NCBI GenBank assembly: GCA_964548225.1
Contig: CAZJQP010000052.1
Span: 1 to 35,205 of the forward strand
Length of the DNA stretch: 35,205 bases
From: CALMEH01 sp964548225
Lineage (GTDB): Bacteria; Acidobacteriota; Blastocatellia; Pyrinomonadales; Pyrinomonadaceae
Reading direction: 5' to 3'
Part shown: one piece after another, positions 24,721 through 32,377 of the stretch
How the letters are laid out: the number at the start of each line of letters is the position of its first letter
How positions within the stretch are numbered: the first letter of the stretch is position 1
Program-made: the position numbers and the translations under genes
The notes under the pieces: generated by a model
The model's database searches: none
Told to the model about the DNA's origin: nothing
What the model saw: only the letters and a program-made list of their open reading frames with translations

Positions 24721-24799
24721 TGCAGAAACACGCACGAAGTAAGTGTGCCTAACCTAAAAAAACGAGAGATCGCACACTTACTTCGTGCGTGTTTCCGCA
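24721..24799. repeat. 28-bp palindrome, family P copy 1
   Basis: Arms 24721-24748 and 24772-24799 match at 27 of 28 positions around a 23-nt loop. The arm core is GAAACACGCACGAAGTAAGTG. A second copy lies at 28891-28958 with one extra T in both arms. It sits 10 nt upstream of the M16-like start. Confidence 0.85.
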
Positions 24800-24809
24800 A
24801 CATTATACG

Positions 24810-26111
24810 ATGAATTTTAAGATTTATTCCGAAAAAATTGCGATTATTGCAATAATTTTAATATTTTCTGCGCTGAATGCTTCAGCGCAAATGATGAATT
24901 CTGCCGCGCCGCGTGAAGATAAATTGCTCAACGGCTTGCAAACATATATTTGGACAGACACAAAAGCCGAAAAAGCGACAGTCAAACTTCGCATTCACAG
25001 CGGTGCTTCATTTGATATGTTGGGCAAAGAAGGCACAATGGCTCTTTTGAGCGAAATCCTTTTCCCCAGCGATGCGGCACGGGCATTTTTCACCGAAGAT
25101 TTGAACGGAAGTTTCGAGATTGTCAGTAATTACGATTATATTCAAATTAATCTTTCGGGCGATAACGATAAAATTCTCGAAATTCTCGAAACGCTCGCCG
25201 GCGCAGTGCAAAATGCGCCGATTGACAAAGATACGACTGCCGCCGTTAAAACGCCGCATCTTGCCAAATTGCAGGAACTCGAAAAAAATCCGTCATATAT
25301 TGCCGAACTCGCTGTTCGCAAAAGGCTTCTCGGAAATTTTCCTTACGGCAGACCTGCGCTTGGAACAACCGAAACGGTCGGAAAAATTGATTTTGCCGAC
25401 ATTTTGCTTGCCAAACAAAGGTATCTAACATCGGACAACGCAACACTTGCCATTTCCGGCAACGTCAAACCCGAATTCGTTTTCCGCGTCGTCAAACGAT
25501 TTTTCGGCAGTTGGATAAAAGCGGACAAAAAAATTCCTTCGACCTTCGCTTCGCCCGATTCGCCGGACACAAAATCGTTTTTAACAAAGGTCGAAACTGA
25601 AAACACGAGCGAATTACGCTACGCTTTTCGAGGTTTGGCACGAAACAACAAAGATTATGCCGCTTCGCAGATTCTAACGCGCATTTTGCATAACCGGCTG
25701 AATCAAACCGAAACCGTAAAAATTAATCAGCCCGGAAACGTCCGGCACGAAACGCACGTTTTACCCGGAATTGTCATTTTTGAGTTGCCGAAATGGAACG
25801 TCGGCAAATTTCAATTCGCTGAAAATCAAGTTTCTTTGCCCGTAAATACTTTTACATTTGTCGGCGACTTGCTCAAAGAAAATGTCGGACAAGCCGAATT
25901 CGACAATGCAAAAAGTGATTTTTTATCTGAATTCAATAAACAAACCGCACTTGATTTGTGGCTCGATTTTATGACATACAAACTTTCGTCCGTAAAAGAT
26001 GACATTCAAAAATCATCCGCCGCAACAATTGCCGATGCTCAAAGAATTCTGGAAAATTGGCGCAAAGAAGCCGTTACAACAAGTTTGGTCATTACCGCTC
26101 CAAAACCATGA
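24810..26111 (+). CDS. M16 peptidase-like protein lacking the zinc motif
   Basis: A 433-residue exported protein with a signal peptide (about 1-27, ending NASAQ) and the two-domain fold of M16 (insulinase/processing-peptidase) subunits, with a middle segment SDNATLAISGNVKPEFVFRVVKRFFGSW typical of the family. The catalytic HxxEH should fall in GKEGTMALLSEILFPS (about 70-85), where the His and Glu residues are absent, so it cannot bind the catalytic zinc. Inactive M16 subunits usually pair with an active one; none is visible nearby. ATG 24810 is preferred because a GTG at 24789 lies inside a palindrome. Confidence 0.82.
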   Translation: MNFKIYSEKIAIIAIILIFSALNASAQMMNSAAPREDKLLNGLQTYIWTDTKAEKATVKLRIHSGASFDMLGKEGTMALLSEILFPSDAARAFFTEDLNGSFEIVSNYDYIQINLSGDNDKILEILETLAGAVQNAPIDKDTTAAVKTPHLAKLQELEKNPSYIAELAVRKRLLGNFPYGRPALGTTETVGKIDFADILLAKQRYLTSDNATLAISGNVKPEFVFRVVKRFFGSWIKADKKIPSTFASPDSPDTKSFLTKVETENTSELRYAFRGLARNNKDYAASQILTRILHNRLNQTETVKINQPGNVRHETHVLPGIVIFELPKWNVGKFQFAENQVSLPVNTFTFVGDLLKENVGQAEFDNAKSDFLSEFNKQTALDLWLDFMTYKLSSVKDDIQKSSAATIADAQRILENWRKEAVTTSLVITAPKP

Positions 26112-26113
26112 GA

Positions 26114-26186
26114 AGTTAGCAGTCAACATCTAGCAGTTTTGTTTTCGAGAAAGGTTACACTTACAATATAACTCTGACTGCTAACT
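26114..26186. repeat. 12-bp inverted repeat after the M16-like gene
   Basis: Arms AGTTAGCAGTCA (26114-26125) and its complement (26175-26186) flank a 49-nt interior in which TAGCAGT recurs once. It fills the gap to the menG gene (start 26195). Confidence 0.6.
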
Positions 26187-26194
26187 AAATTTAT

Positions 26195-26911
26195 ATGTCA
26201 AAAACCCGAACTGCAGATGAATTGAAACACGCCAAAGCCGTGCGCGAAATGTTTTCGGGCATTGCCGGAAAATACGATTTTCTCAATCATCTGCTTTCTG
26301 CAAACATAGATAAACGCTGGCGCAAGCTCGTTTCTAAAAAATTAACCGACGTTTTGGAAAATCCGAAGGCAAAGGTTTTAGACGTGGCTTGCGGCACAGG
26401 CGATTTGGCGGTTGAACTCAAAAAAAATGCGAAAGCGAAAATTATCGGCACGGATTTTTGCCGTCCGATGCTCGAAATTGCTTATAAAAAAGACGCTGAA
26501 ATTCCGTTTATCGAAGCCGACGGAATGAATCTTTCATTTGAAGAAAAAACCTTCGATGCGGTAACAATCGCCTTTGGTTTGCGAAACTTTTCAAATTGGA
26601 AAGATGGACTTATCGAACTTCACCGCATCTTAAAAACCGGTGGAAAACTCGTTATTTTAGAATTTTCATCGCCCGTTTTACCGGGTTTTCGACAAGCGTT
26701 TCAATTTTACTTTTCGCACGTTTTACCGAGAATCGGCGGCGCAGTCAGCGGTTCGCGTGGCGCGTATGAATATCTGCCCGATTCGGTTTCAAAATTTCCC
26801 GATCAAAAAAATCTCGCTTCGATGATGCGCGAAATCGGCTTTACTGATGTAGAATACAGAAATCTGACAGGCGGAATCGCCGCCATTCATTCGGGCATAA
26901 GAAAAGGTTAA
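26195..26911 (+). CDS. menG: demethylmenaquinone methyltransferase
   Basis: A 238-residue class I methyltransferase of the UbiE/MenG family, performing the last C-methylation of menaquinone (or ubiquinone) using S-adenosylmethionine. Family landmarks are VREMFSGIAGKYDFLNHLLSANIDKRW at the start, motif I VLDVACGTGDLAVEL (about 60-75), AFGLRNFSNW (about 128-138) and LEFSSPVLPGFR (about 155-167). With the UbiD-type decarboxylase at 33274 it suggests menaquinone as the quinone. No Shine-Dalgarno sequence is visible. Confidence 0.95.
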   Translation: MSKTRTADELKHAKAVREMFSGIAGKYDFLNHLLSANIDKRWRKLVSKKLTDVLENPKAKVLDVACGTGDLAVELKKNAKAKIIGTDFCRPMLEIAYKKDAEIPFIEADGMNLSFEEKTFDAVTIAFGLRNFSNWKDGLIELHRILKTGGKLVILEFSSPVLPGFRQAFQFYFSHVLPRIGGAVSGSRGAYEYLPDSVSKFPDQKNLASMMREIGFTDVEYRNLTGGIAAIHSGIRKG

Positions 26912-26916
26912 GAACT

Positions 26917-26995
26917 ATTTATCCACAGATAAACAGGATAACCACAGGTATTTTTCTGATTTTATCCGAGTTCATCTTGTTCATCTATGGTTAAA
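26917..26995. repeat. degenerate hairpin with ATCCACAGAT/ATCTATGG arms
   Basis: The left arm (26917-26948) contains TTATCCACAGATAAACAGGA and the right arm (26964-26995) is an imperfect complement with several mismatches. It fills the gap between menG and the dppB-like gene. It looks like an older member of the iterated-unit hairpin class, with ACAG/AACA units. Confidence 0.5.
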
Positions 26996-27004
26996 AAATA
27001 AACG

Positions 27005-27985
27005 ATGAAATACAAACTTCTAAATTTCGCCAAACAAGTCGGATTAACTTTGCTTGTTGTCTGGACAGTAGTTTCAATCGTAACTTTTATGATTGAAATC
27101 CTACCCGGCGATCCAGCATCTCCTGCAATCGGCGATAATGCTACGCCCATTCAATTAGCCAATTTCCGCCGCATTCACGGACTAGATAAACCGGCTTTTT
27201 ACTTTAGTTACTCTGACGAAAACGGCTTAAAATGGAACGGCGGCGATAATCGTTATGCAAATTATTGGAAAGGAATTTTAACGGGCGACCTTGGAAAATC
27301 TTTCCAAAACGAAAAACCTGTTTCAAAAATGATTTTAGACCGTTATCCAGCAACCATAAAACTTGCGGTTGCCGCTCTACTTGTCGCGGTTGCTATTGCT
27401 ATTCCTCTCGGCGTTTTGGCAGGAACAAATAAAAATAATTTTGTTGACAATTTCGCATCGTTTTTTGCGCTTCTCGGAATTAGTTTGCCGACATTTGTTG
27501 TCGGACCGTTTTTGGTTTATCTTTTCGCCGTGCAGTTTCACATTTTCAGTTCGACAGGGAGCGCAAATCCTAAAGACATTGTGCTTCCGGCGATAACTTT
27601 GGGGGCAGCACTTTCAGCAATTTTAACAAGAATGGTGCGTTCAAGCGTCATCGAAGAACTCGGCGAAGATTACGTCAGAACAGCGCGTGCAAAGGGTTTA
27701 AGCGAAAGAAAAGTCATTTATAAGCACGTCTTGAAAAACGGTTTGATTCCGGTGGTTACGATTTTAGGATTACAACTCGGCGTGTTGCTTGCCGGCGCAA
27801 TCATTACCGAGAAAATCTTTGGTTGGCAAGGCTTGGGCTTACTGCTTCTCGAAGAAGGCATCGGAAAAAAAGATTATCGTTTGATTCAAGGCTGTGTTCT
27901 CGTAATTTCGGTTACATTTATCTTGGCAAATTCTGTAACTGATTTGGTTTATCGTTGGCTCGATCCGCGAATCAGACTCTCGTGA
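27005..27985 (+). CDS. DppB/OppB-type ABC permease
   Basis: A 326-residue permease of the peptide/nickel ABC importer family. It has a long N-terminal segment with one helix (about 12-33) and LPGDPASPAIG, typical of DppB/OppB/NikB, then five more helices. The EAA loop is EDYVRTARAKGLSERKVIYKHVLKNG (about 218-243) and the tail ends in DLVYRWLDPRIRLS. The DppC-type partner is 88 nt downstream. Neither a substrate-binding protein nor ATPases are in the window, so substrate and complete transporter are unknown. Confidence 0.92.
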   Translation: MKYKLLNFAKQVGLTLLVVWTVVSIVTFMIEILPGDPASPAIGDNATPIQLANFRRIHGLDKPAFYFSYSDENGLKWNGGDNRYANYWKGILTGDLGKSFQNEKPVSKMILDRYPATIKLAVAALLVAVAIAIPLGVLAGTNKNNFVDNFASFFALLGISLPTFVVGPFLVYLFAVQFHIFSSTGSANPKDIVLPAITLGAALSAILTRMVRSSVIEELGEDYVRTARAKGLSERKVIYKHVLKNGLIPVVTILGLQLGVLLAGAIITEKIFGWQGLGLLLLEEGIGKKDYRLIQGCVLVISVTFILANSVTDLVYRWLDPRIRLS

Positions 27986-28070
27986 TTTGCAATTTGTGAT
28001 TGTTCACGGCTCAAAATTTCTCGGTTAAATCTGAGTCGTTGGCAATTAAACAAATTGTAAATCGCAAATT
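27981..28070. repeat. GATTTGC-type hairpin between the permease genes
   Basis: The left arm (27981-28003) and right arm (28048-28070) carry related GATTTGCAATTTG and complementary units, giving a weak imperfect hairpin. It fills the gap between dppB-like and dppC-like genes. A single related arm occurs at 3375-3394. Confidence 0.45.
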
Positions 28071-28073
28071 TAA

Positions 28074-28889
28074 ATGAATCGTTTAACTTACATCGGAATT
28101 TTCGTGGTCGCCGTATTGATTTTGATGGCGATTTTCGCGCCTTGGATTGCGACACACGATGTTACCGCGCAAAATTTAATGATGCGCTATTCTGCGCCGT
28201 CTGCCGCGCATTGGTTCGGCACGGATTCGCTTGGGCGCGATGTTTTTTCGCGTCTGGTTTTCGGAGCGCGGATTTCTCTCGAAGTCGGGATAATTGTTGT
28301 CGCAGTTTCTTCGATTATCGGCATCGTTATCGGCGCGATTGCCGGATTTTACGGCGGTTTTGTTGATAAATTTCTTTCAGGTTATTTGTTTAATGTTTTT
28401 CTGGCTTTTCCCGGTTTGCTTTTGGCAATTGCGATGGTTGCAATTTTAGGTGAAGGGGTAAATATTTTGATTTTCGCGCTGTGCGTTATCGGTTGGGTCG
28501 GTTATGCGCGAGTGATGCGCGGACAGGTTTTGAAGATTCGTGAATATGATTTCGTGCAAGCGGCGCGGGCTTTAGGCGCAAGCAATATGCGAATTTTGTT
28601 CACGCATATTTTGCCAAATGCAATTCAGCCTTTGATTGTTCAAGCGAGTTTGGGAATGGCGGGCGCGGTTTTGTCCGAAGCATCTTTGTCATTTTTGGGT
28701 TTGGGAATTCAGCCACCCGCACCTTCGTGGGGAAAAATGCTCGAAGAAGCACGCGGACTCGACACGCTTTACAACGCGCCGCACGTTTTTTTCTTTCCGG
28801 CGATTGCGATTGCGCTGACGGTTTTAGCTTTTAACTTTATCGGCGATGGTTTGCGCGAATATCTCGATCCGAAACAGCGAAAACGATAG
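28074..28889 (+). CDS. DppC/OppC-type ABC permease
   Basis: A 271-residue permease matching DppC/OppC/NikC. N-terminal helix about 5-24, then the HWFGTDSLGRDVFSRLVFGARISL segment (about 43-66) that marks this family. The EAA loop is EYDFVQAARALGASNMRILFTHILPNAI (about 158-185), followed by SFLGLGIQPPAPSWGKML, and the end is DGLREYLDPKQRKR. It pairs with the upstream DppB-type subunit to form the membrane channel of an oligopeptide or nickel-type importer. Its stop is followed immediately by a perfect 30-bp palindrome. Confidence 0.93.
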   Translation: MNRLTYIGIFVVAVLILMAIFAPWIATHDVTAQNLMMRYSAPSAAHWFGTDSLGRDVFSRLVFGARISLEVGIIVVAVSSIIGIVIGAIAGFYGGFVDKFLSGYLFNVFLAFPGLLLAIAMVAILGEGVNILIFALCVIGWVGYARVMRGQVLKIREYDFVQAARALGASNMRILFTHILPNAIQPLIVQASLGMAGAVLSEASLSFLGLGIQPPAPSWGKMLEEARGLDTLYNAPHVFFFPAIAIALTVLAFNFIGDGLREYLDPKQRKR

Positions 28890-28890
28890 A

Positions 28891-28958
28891 TGCAGAAACA
28901 CGCACGAAGTTAAGTGTGCCAACGTCTCGGCACACTTAACTTCGTGCGTGTTTCTGCA
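28891..28958. repeat. 30-bp perfect palindrome, family P copy 2
   Basis: Arms 28891-28920 and 28929-28958 are perfectly complementary over 30 bp with an 8-nt loop. The sequence matches 24721-24799 except for one extra T in each arm and a shorter loop. It lies between convergent genes (dppC-like end 28889, GlsB-like end 28971) and probably acts as a shared terminator. Confidence 0.9.
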
Positions 28959-28970
28959 AAATATCAAAAA

Positions 28971-29225
28971 CTACATTAACATTCGGTATGCCAGCAAAAG
29001 CAGAACTGCGCCAAGAATTGACACAATCCAACCTGCGGTATAATTTTCGTTTTTCCAAATCGCTTTACCGATAAAAGTTCCGATAAGCGAACCTCCCATT
29101 CCGATTAAAGCCGTGATTAACCAACCGAGCGCACCGCTGGCAATCGCTTCTTTGCCAGGAAGTAAAAGACGCGCCAAAGCACCAATAATCAAACCGACGA
29201 TTAACTGACCGATTATATGTAACAT
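28971..29225 (-). CDS. GlsB/YeaQ/YmgE-family membrane protein
   Basis: An 84-residue protein with three hydrophobic segments separated by Gly-rich turns, matching the GlsB/YeaQ/YmgE (transglycosylase-associated) family: GLIIGALARLLLPGKEAIASGALGWLITALIGMGGSLIGTFIG. Members are small inner-membrane proteins often induced by envelope or osmotic stress. AGGAGA about 7 nt upstream fixes the ATG at 29225; a longer in-frame reading from 29273 lacks support. It is last in the minus-strand block beginning at 35028 but has its own spacing (98 nt). Confidence 0.9.
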   Translation of the reverse strand: MLHIIGQLIVGLIIGALARLLLPGKEAIASGALGWLITALIGMGGSLIGTFIGKAIWKNENYTAGWIVSILGAVLLLLAYRMLM

Positions 29226-29323
29226 AAATTCAATTCTCCTGTTTTTTTTAGATTCAATTAACAATACACCCAATCTGCAAATAATTACAATTCCAAAGTT
29301 GTTGGCGGCATTTTTTTTACAAA

Positions 29324-29839
29324 TTAAATTGCCGTCTTTCTTTGCGCGAATAATTTCAGCAAACCGTTTATTGCCAAATGCAAAACCATATATGCAACAA
29401 TGGCAACAATTATCGGTAGCGCAAGCGTGAATCCATCGCGGGACGGACTCGGCACGATTCCGGCAAAAGGCGCGTAGAAAATGCCCGTTACGGATTTGAT
29501 AAATTTGACGAATCCGGCACTTTCACGAGCCGCAAAAAGTTCGAGCAAAAGCCTTATTGCCAGCGAACCGTAAATCAAAAAAAATGCGTAATCAACAAAT
29601 TGCGAAATACGCGCCATAAATCTTCCGCGTTCTACTTCGCGGTCGGTTTCGGCGATTTCGTTAATTGCTTTTTGTCGCATTCCTGTTGCTAAATCTTGCG
29701 TTTGCGCGGCTTCGGAAACTGTCGAATCATTAGCGTAAGCAGAAATTTCTCCGCCGACATCGGCTTTGACATTCGATTTTATCGCTTCGTAATTTGCCGC
29801 ACGTTGCGCTTCTTCAATTTCGAGTTTGTTATCAACCAT
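29324..29839 (-). CDS. YggT-like membrane protein
   Basis: A 171-residue protein with a hydrophilic, Ala/Glu-rich N-terminal half (1-75) and a membrane part with two helices (about 80-105 and 135-165). Between them FVKFIKSVTGIFYAPFAGIVPS has the form of the YggT/Ycf19 family, in which a short Pro-containing loop joins two helices. YggT proteins are linked to membrane organisation and osmotic tolerance. Its ATG overlaps the upstream gene's stop by 8 nt, so they are translationally coupled. Confidence 0.65.
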   Translation of the reverse strand: MVDNKLEIEEAQRAANYEAIKSNVKADVGGEISAYANDSTVSEAAQTQDLATGMRQKAINEIAETDREVERGRFMARISQFVDYAFFLIYGSLAIRLLLELFAARESAGFVKFIKSVTGIFYAPFAGIVPSPSRDGFTLALPIIVAIVAYMVLHLAINGLLKLFAQRKTAI

Positions 29840-30047
29840 TTGATTTTTCCTTCAATTTTGTTTTGATTTCTTCGCGTCTTTGCGGAGTTTCGTTAATATC
29901 TGCGCTTCCGGCGATGTCGCGGTCGTCTGCGGCTTCGTCATTTTTGCCGTGGCGCAGCATTTCACGTTGAATCTCGTCTGCGTCTTTTCCGCTTGCTTGT
30001 TCGCCGATTTCGGCGGTCGAAATCGGTTTTGTTTTGTTGTCTTTCAT
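29832..30047 (-). CDS. small acidic disordered protein
   Basis: A 71-residue, highly charged protein rich in Asp, Glu, Lys and Arg, with no hydrophobic core and probably disordered. No family is recognised. Its stop overlaps the YggT-like start by 8 nt, so it is likely a partner or regulator of that membrane protein. The ATG at 30047 has no clear ribosome site; a 14-bp hairpin ends 10 nt upstream. A longer reading from 30080 would start inside that hairpin and is rejected. Confidence 0.6.
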   Translation of the reverse strand: MKDNKTKPISTAEIGEQASGKDADEIQREMLRHGKNDEAADDRDIAGSADINETPQRREEIKTKLKEKSNG

Positions 30048-30057
30048 AAACTTTTTT

Positions 30058-30091
30058 GTCGGAACGATTTGCCAAAACAAACCGTTCCGAC
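30058..30091 (-). repeat. 14-bp hairpin before the small acidic gene
   Basis: On the minus strand arms 30078-30091 and 30058-30071 pair over 14 bp (one G-U) with a 6-nt loop. Contained is GTCGGAACG and its complement. It is followed by an A-run rather than T, so it is not a standard terminator. It ends 10 nt before the ATG at 30047 and may affect translation or 3'-end stability of the preceding message. Confidence 0.55.
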
Positions 30092-30140
30092 TTCCCCCTT
30101 GTTCATTTGAGATTTTGCAATCCCAAAACTTTACAAAGAT

Positions 30141-32075
30141 TTACCGATTTGAACTCAAATTATTCGGCGCGGTTGCCGTAATTCTGAATTCGCTTCCGCT
30201 GTCGAGTTCAACGTCGTCTTTGCCTTGAATCAAAACCGTTCCCGCGCCTGCACCGCCGCCGATTACTGCGCCGATTGCCGCGCCTTTTCCGCCGCCGGCG
30301 ATTGCGCCGATAATTGCGCCGATGCCTGCGCCGATTGCGCCGCGTTTAACGGTTTTGCTCGTCTGATTATTGTCGCGCACCGAACCTTCGTTGTTGACCG
30401 TTACATTTTCGCCGCTGGCGTTTTTTACTCCGTCAACGATTCCGGCAAAACGGTAAGTTTGTCCGTTTCTCAAACGAATCGTATCGAATTCGAGCGAAAC
30501 ATTCGCCCGCCCAGAAACTCTTCCCGAACGCTCGGATTTTGTAACTCGCCCTTCGATAATCGCGCCGTCATATTGCGAAGGCGAAGTAACGCGCATTCTA
30601 AATCTGTCGCCGTCTTGACTGACTTTTGTCGAAACCATATTTTCCAAAACTGCTGTTAATTGCGTGTTATTCGGAATTACAAACTGATCGTAAGAATTAT
30701 TGCTGACGTTATCTTGATAATTCACTTGCGACCATTGTGCCGTCGGGCTGATTTTGTCATAAACGCTCGTAACCGTTACAGTTTCGTTGCGATTTTCAAG
30801 ATAAACGCGGCGCATAACCTTCATTTGACCGTTGCTCATCGGCATAAACGAAACATAAAAATCGTTCATTCGGTCGCCTTCATAGTTAATCATCACGCCG
30901 TTATCGCTCGTCGTATTCGTTGTTATTTTTACGTTTCGTCCGTTTTCATTAGTTTCAGTGCGCGAAACTCCGTCTGCCGCAAAACTGATTTGTTGCGATA
31001 AATCAGAGCCGATTGTAAATTGCTGTCCGCTTCTTTCAATCGCCAACATATTCGGCGGCGATAAACGTCTTTCGAGATTTTGACGCACTCGGTCGCGCTG
31101 GTTTCCCGAATAATATCGGTTGACGGAATTGCCGACAACCGTCGAAACATTGTCGCTCAAACCGGCGTTCAAACGATAAGTTCCGTTCAAATCCATTCTT
31201 GAATTTTGATTGTTATTCGTCGGCAAAGTGTTCCAATTCCAGCTGACATTGTAATAATTCGACAACGTATTCAAATCGTTTCGCAACGTCTGCCAATCTC
31301 TCTGCGCCGCCGTGTTCAAACGATTATTTCGCATAAATCTTTCGATATATGACGCTCTCGACAAAAGATCGGAAACGTCCGTGCCGACTGATGAACGCGC
31401 TTCGAATTTGCGTTTTAATTCGTCGGTTTGATTTTCAAAATCGCTGATAAATTGCGCGATATTGTCTTCCGTATTCGTATTATTCAAACGACTGCGGTCA
31501 AGCGCACGTTCGAGCGAGCGGCGATATTTGTCCGTATTTGTCTCGATGCGGCTCAAAAGCGTCTGCACCGAAGCATCAGTAACGCGATAAGGTCTGGTGT
31601 TCGAGTTGTAATCGTTATTCACCGTTGAATTCCAATTCCAACTCACGTTGTAATATCGCGCCAAAGTATTTATATCGTTTCGCAACGCCGTCCAATTCGT
31701 CTGAACTTTGTTAGTCAAACGATTGTTCGCCATAAATTGATTAATGTTCGCCGCCCGATTTAAAACGTCCTGCACATCATTATCAACCGAACGCCGTGCT
31801 TCAAATCTTTGTTTGAGCGAATCGGTTGAATTTTCAAATTCGGTAATGTAATTCATCAGCATATCTTCCGAGTTCGTGTTATTTAACGAACTTCGGTCGA
31901 GTGCTTCGGCGATATTCCGTCTGAATGTATCGGTTTGCGTTTCGATACGGTTGAGGAGAGTTTGCACCTGCGAATCGCTTGCCGTATAAGCGCGAGTTTG
32001 CGCCGCCGTATTTGCTACGGCAAAAGCAAGCATTAGTAATGTTAGTGCAAAAAAATTTCGTAAATTATTATTCAT
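30141..32075 (-). CDS. exported glycine-zipper protein with a tandem helical duplication
   Basis: A 644-residue exported protein. Signal peptide about 1-26 (ends NTAAQ). Two copies of a helical module (about 37-149 and 170-282) repeat with an exact offset of 133 residues; each holds VQTLLNRIET, ALDRSSLNNTN and a YYNVSWNWN end. A beta-rich lipocalin-like region follows (about 300-470), then a second beta region and a glycine zipper (GAIGAGIGAIIGAIAGGG, about 588-625) that could insert in or associate with a membrane. A perfect GGAGG lies 5-6 nt before the ATG. A sigma-54-like promoter is upstream. Function unknown. Confidence 0.75.
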   Translation of the reverse strand: MNNNLRNFFALTLLMLAFAVANTAAQTRAYTASDSQVQTLLNRIETQTDTFRRNIAEALDRSSLNNTNSEDMLMNYITEFENSTDSLKQRFEARRSVDNDVQDVLNRAANINQFMANNRLTNKVQTNWTALRNDINTLARYYNVSWNWNSTVNNDYNSNTRPYRVTDASVQTLLSRIETNTDKYRRSLERALDRSRLNNTNTEDNIAQFISDFENQTDELKRKFEARSSVGTDVSDLLSRASYIERFMRNNRLNTAAQRDWQTLRNDLNTLSNYYNVSWNWNTLPTNNNQNSRMDLNGTYRLNAGLSDNVSTVVGNSVNRYYSGNQRDRVRQNLERRLSPPNMLAIERSGQQFTIGSDLSQQISFAADGVSRTETNENGRNVKITTNTTSDNGVMINYEGDRMNDFYVSFMPMSNGQMKVMRRVYLENRNETVTVTSVYDKISPTAQWSQVNYQDNVSNNSYDQFVIPNNTQLTAVLENMVSTKVSQDGDRFRMRVTSPSQYDGAIIEGRVTKSERSGRVSGRANVSLEFDTIRLRNGQTYRFAGIVDGVKNASGENVTVNNEGSVRDNNQTSKTVKRGAIGAGIGAIIGAIAGGGKGAAIGAVIGGGAGAGTVLIQGKDDVELDSGSEFRITATAPNNLSSNR

Positions 32076-32151
32076 AAAAACCTCCGTGATTTGCTTCTGA
32101 TGTATTTCAAGATTTCTGAAAGTTGCAGTTTGCATATCCGTAGATGATTAA

Positions 32152-32167
32152 AGCAACCGCTATGCCA
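32152..32167 (-). promoter_or_regulatory. sigma-54 (-24/-12) promoter
   Basis: On the minus strand TGGCAT (32162-32167), 5 nt, then TTGCT (32152-32156) match the RpoN consensus TGGCAC-N5-TTGCW at all positions but one, with exact GG/GC spacing. It lies about 77 nt upstream of the ATG at 32075, leaving a leader of about 65 nt. Confidence 0.55.
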
Positions 32168-32377
32168 CGCCGCTTAAGTATGCTTATAACTGTTGTGTTT
32201 GTGGGATTTATGGAGACCTTTAGCTATCGAACAAACTATTTTTCGATTAATTTAATGTAAGAATTCAATACACCGGCGCGTTTCAAACGCAGAAACTCAA
32301 CCAAGAGAAAGCGAATCTTAAAGTTAGCGTTAGACACACTCATTCAAACTCGCGTTACCGCTTTCTTCATTATTGAA
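32168..32377. other. intergenic region upstream of the sigma-54 promoter
   Basis: The gap 32076-32377 holds no gene. Its lower part carries the ribosome site and sigma-54-like promoter; the rest (32168-32377) is where an enhancer-binding activator would be expected. No clear palindromic operator or terminator for the metallophosphoesterase gene was found in it. Confidence 0.4.

Noticed and set aside
24789..24809. GTG start for the M16-like protein
   Set aside because: It lies inside a palindrome arm; the ATG at 24810 begins a normal signal peptide.
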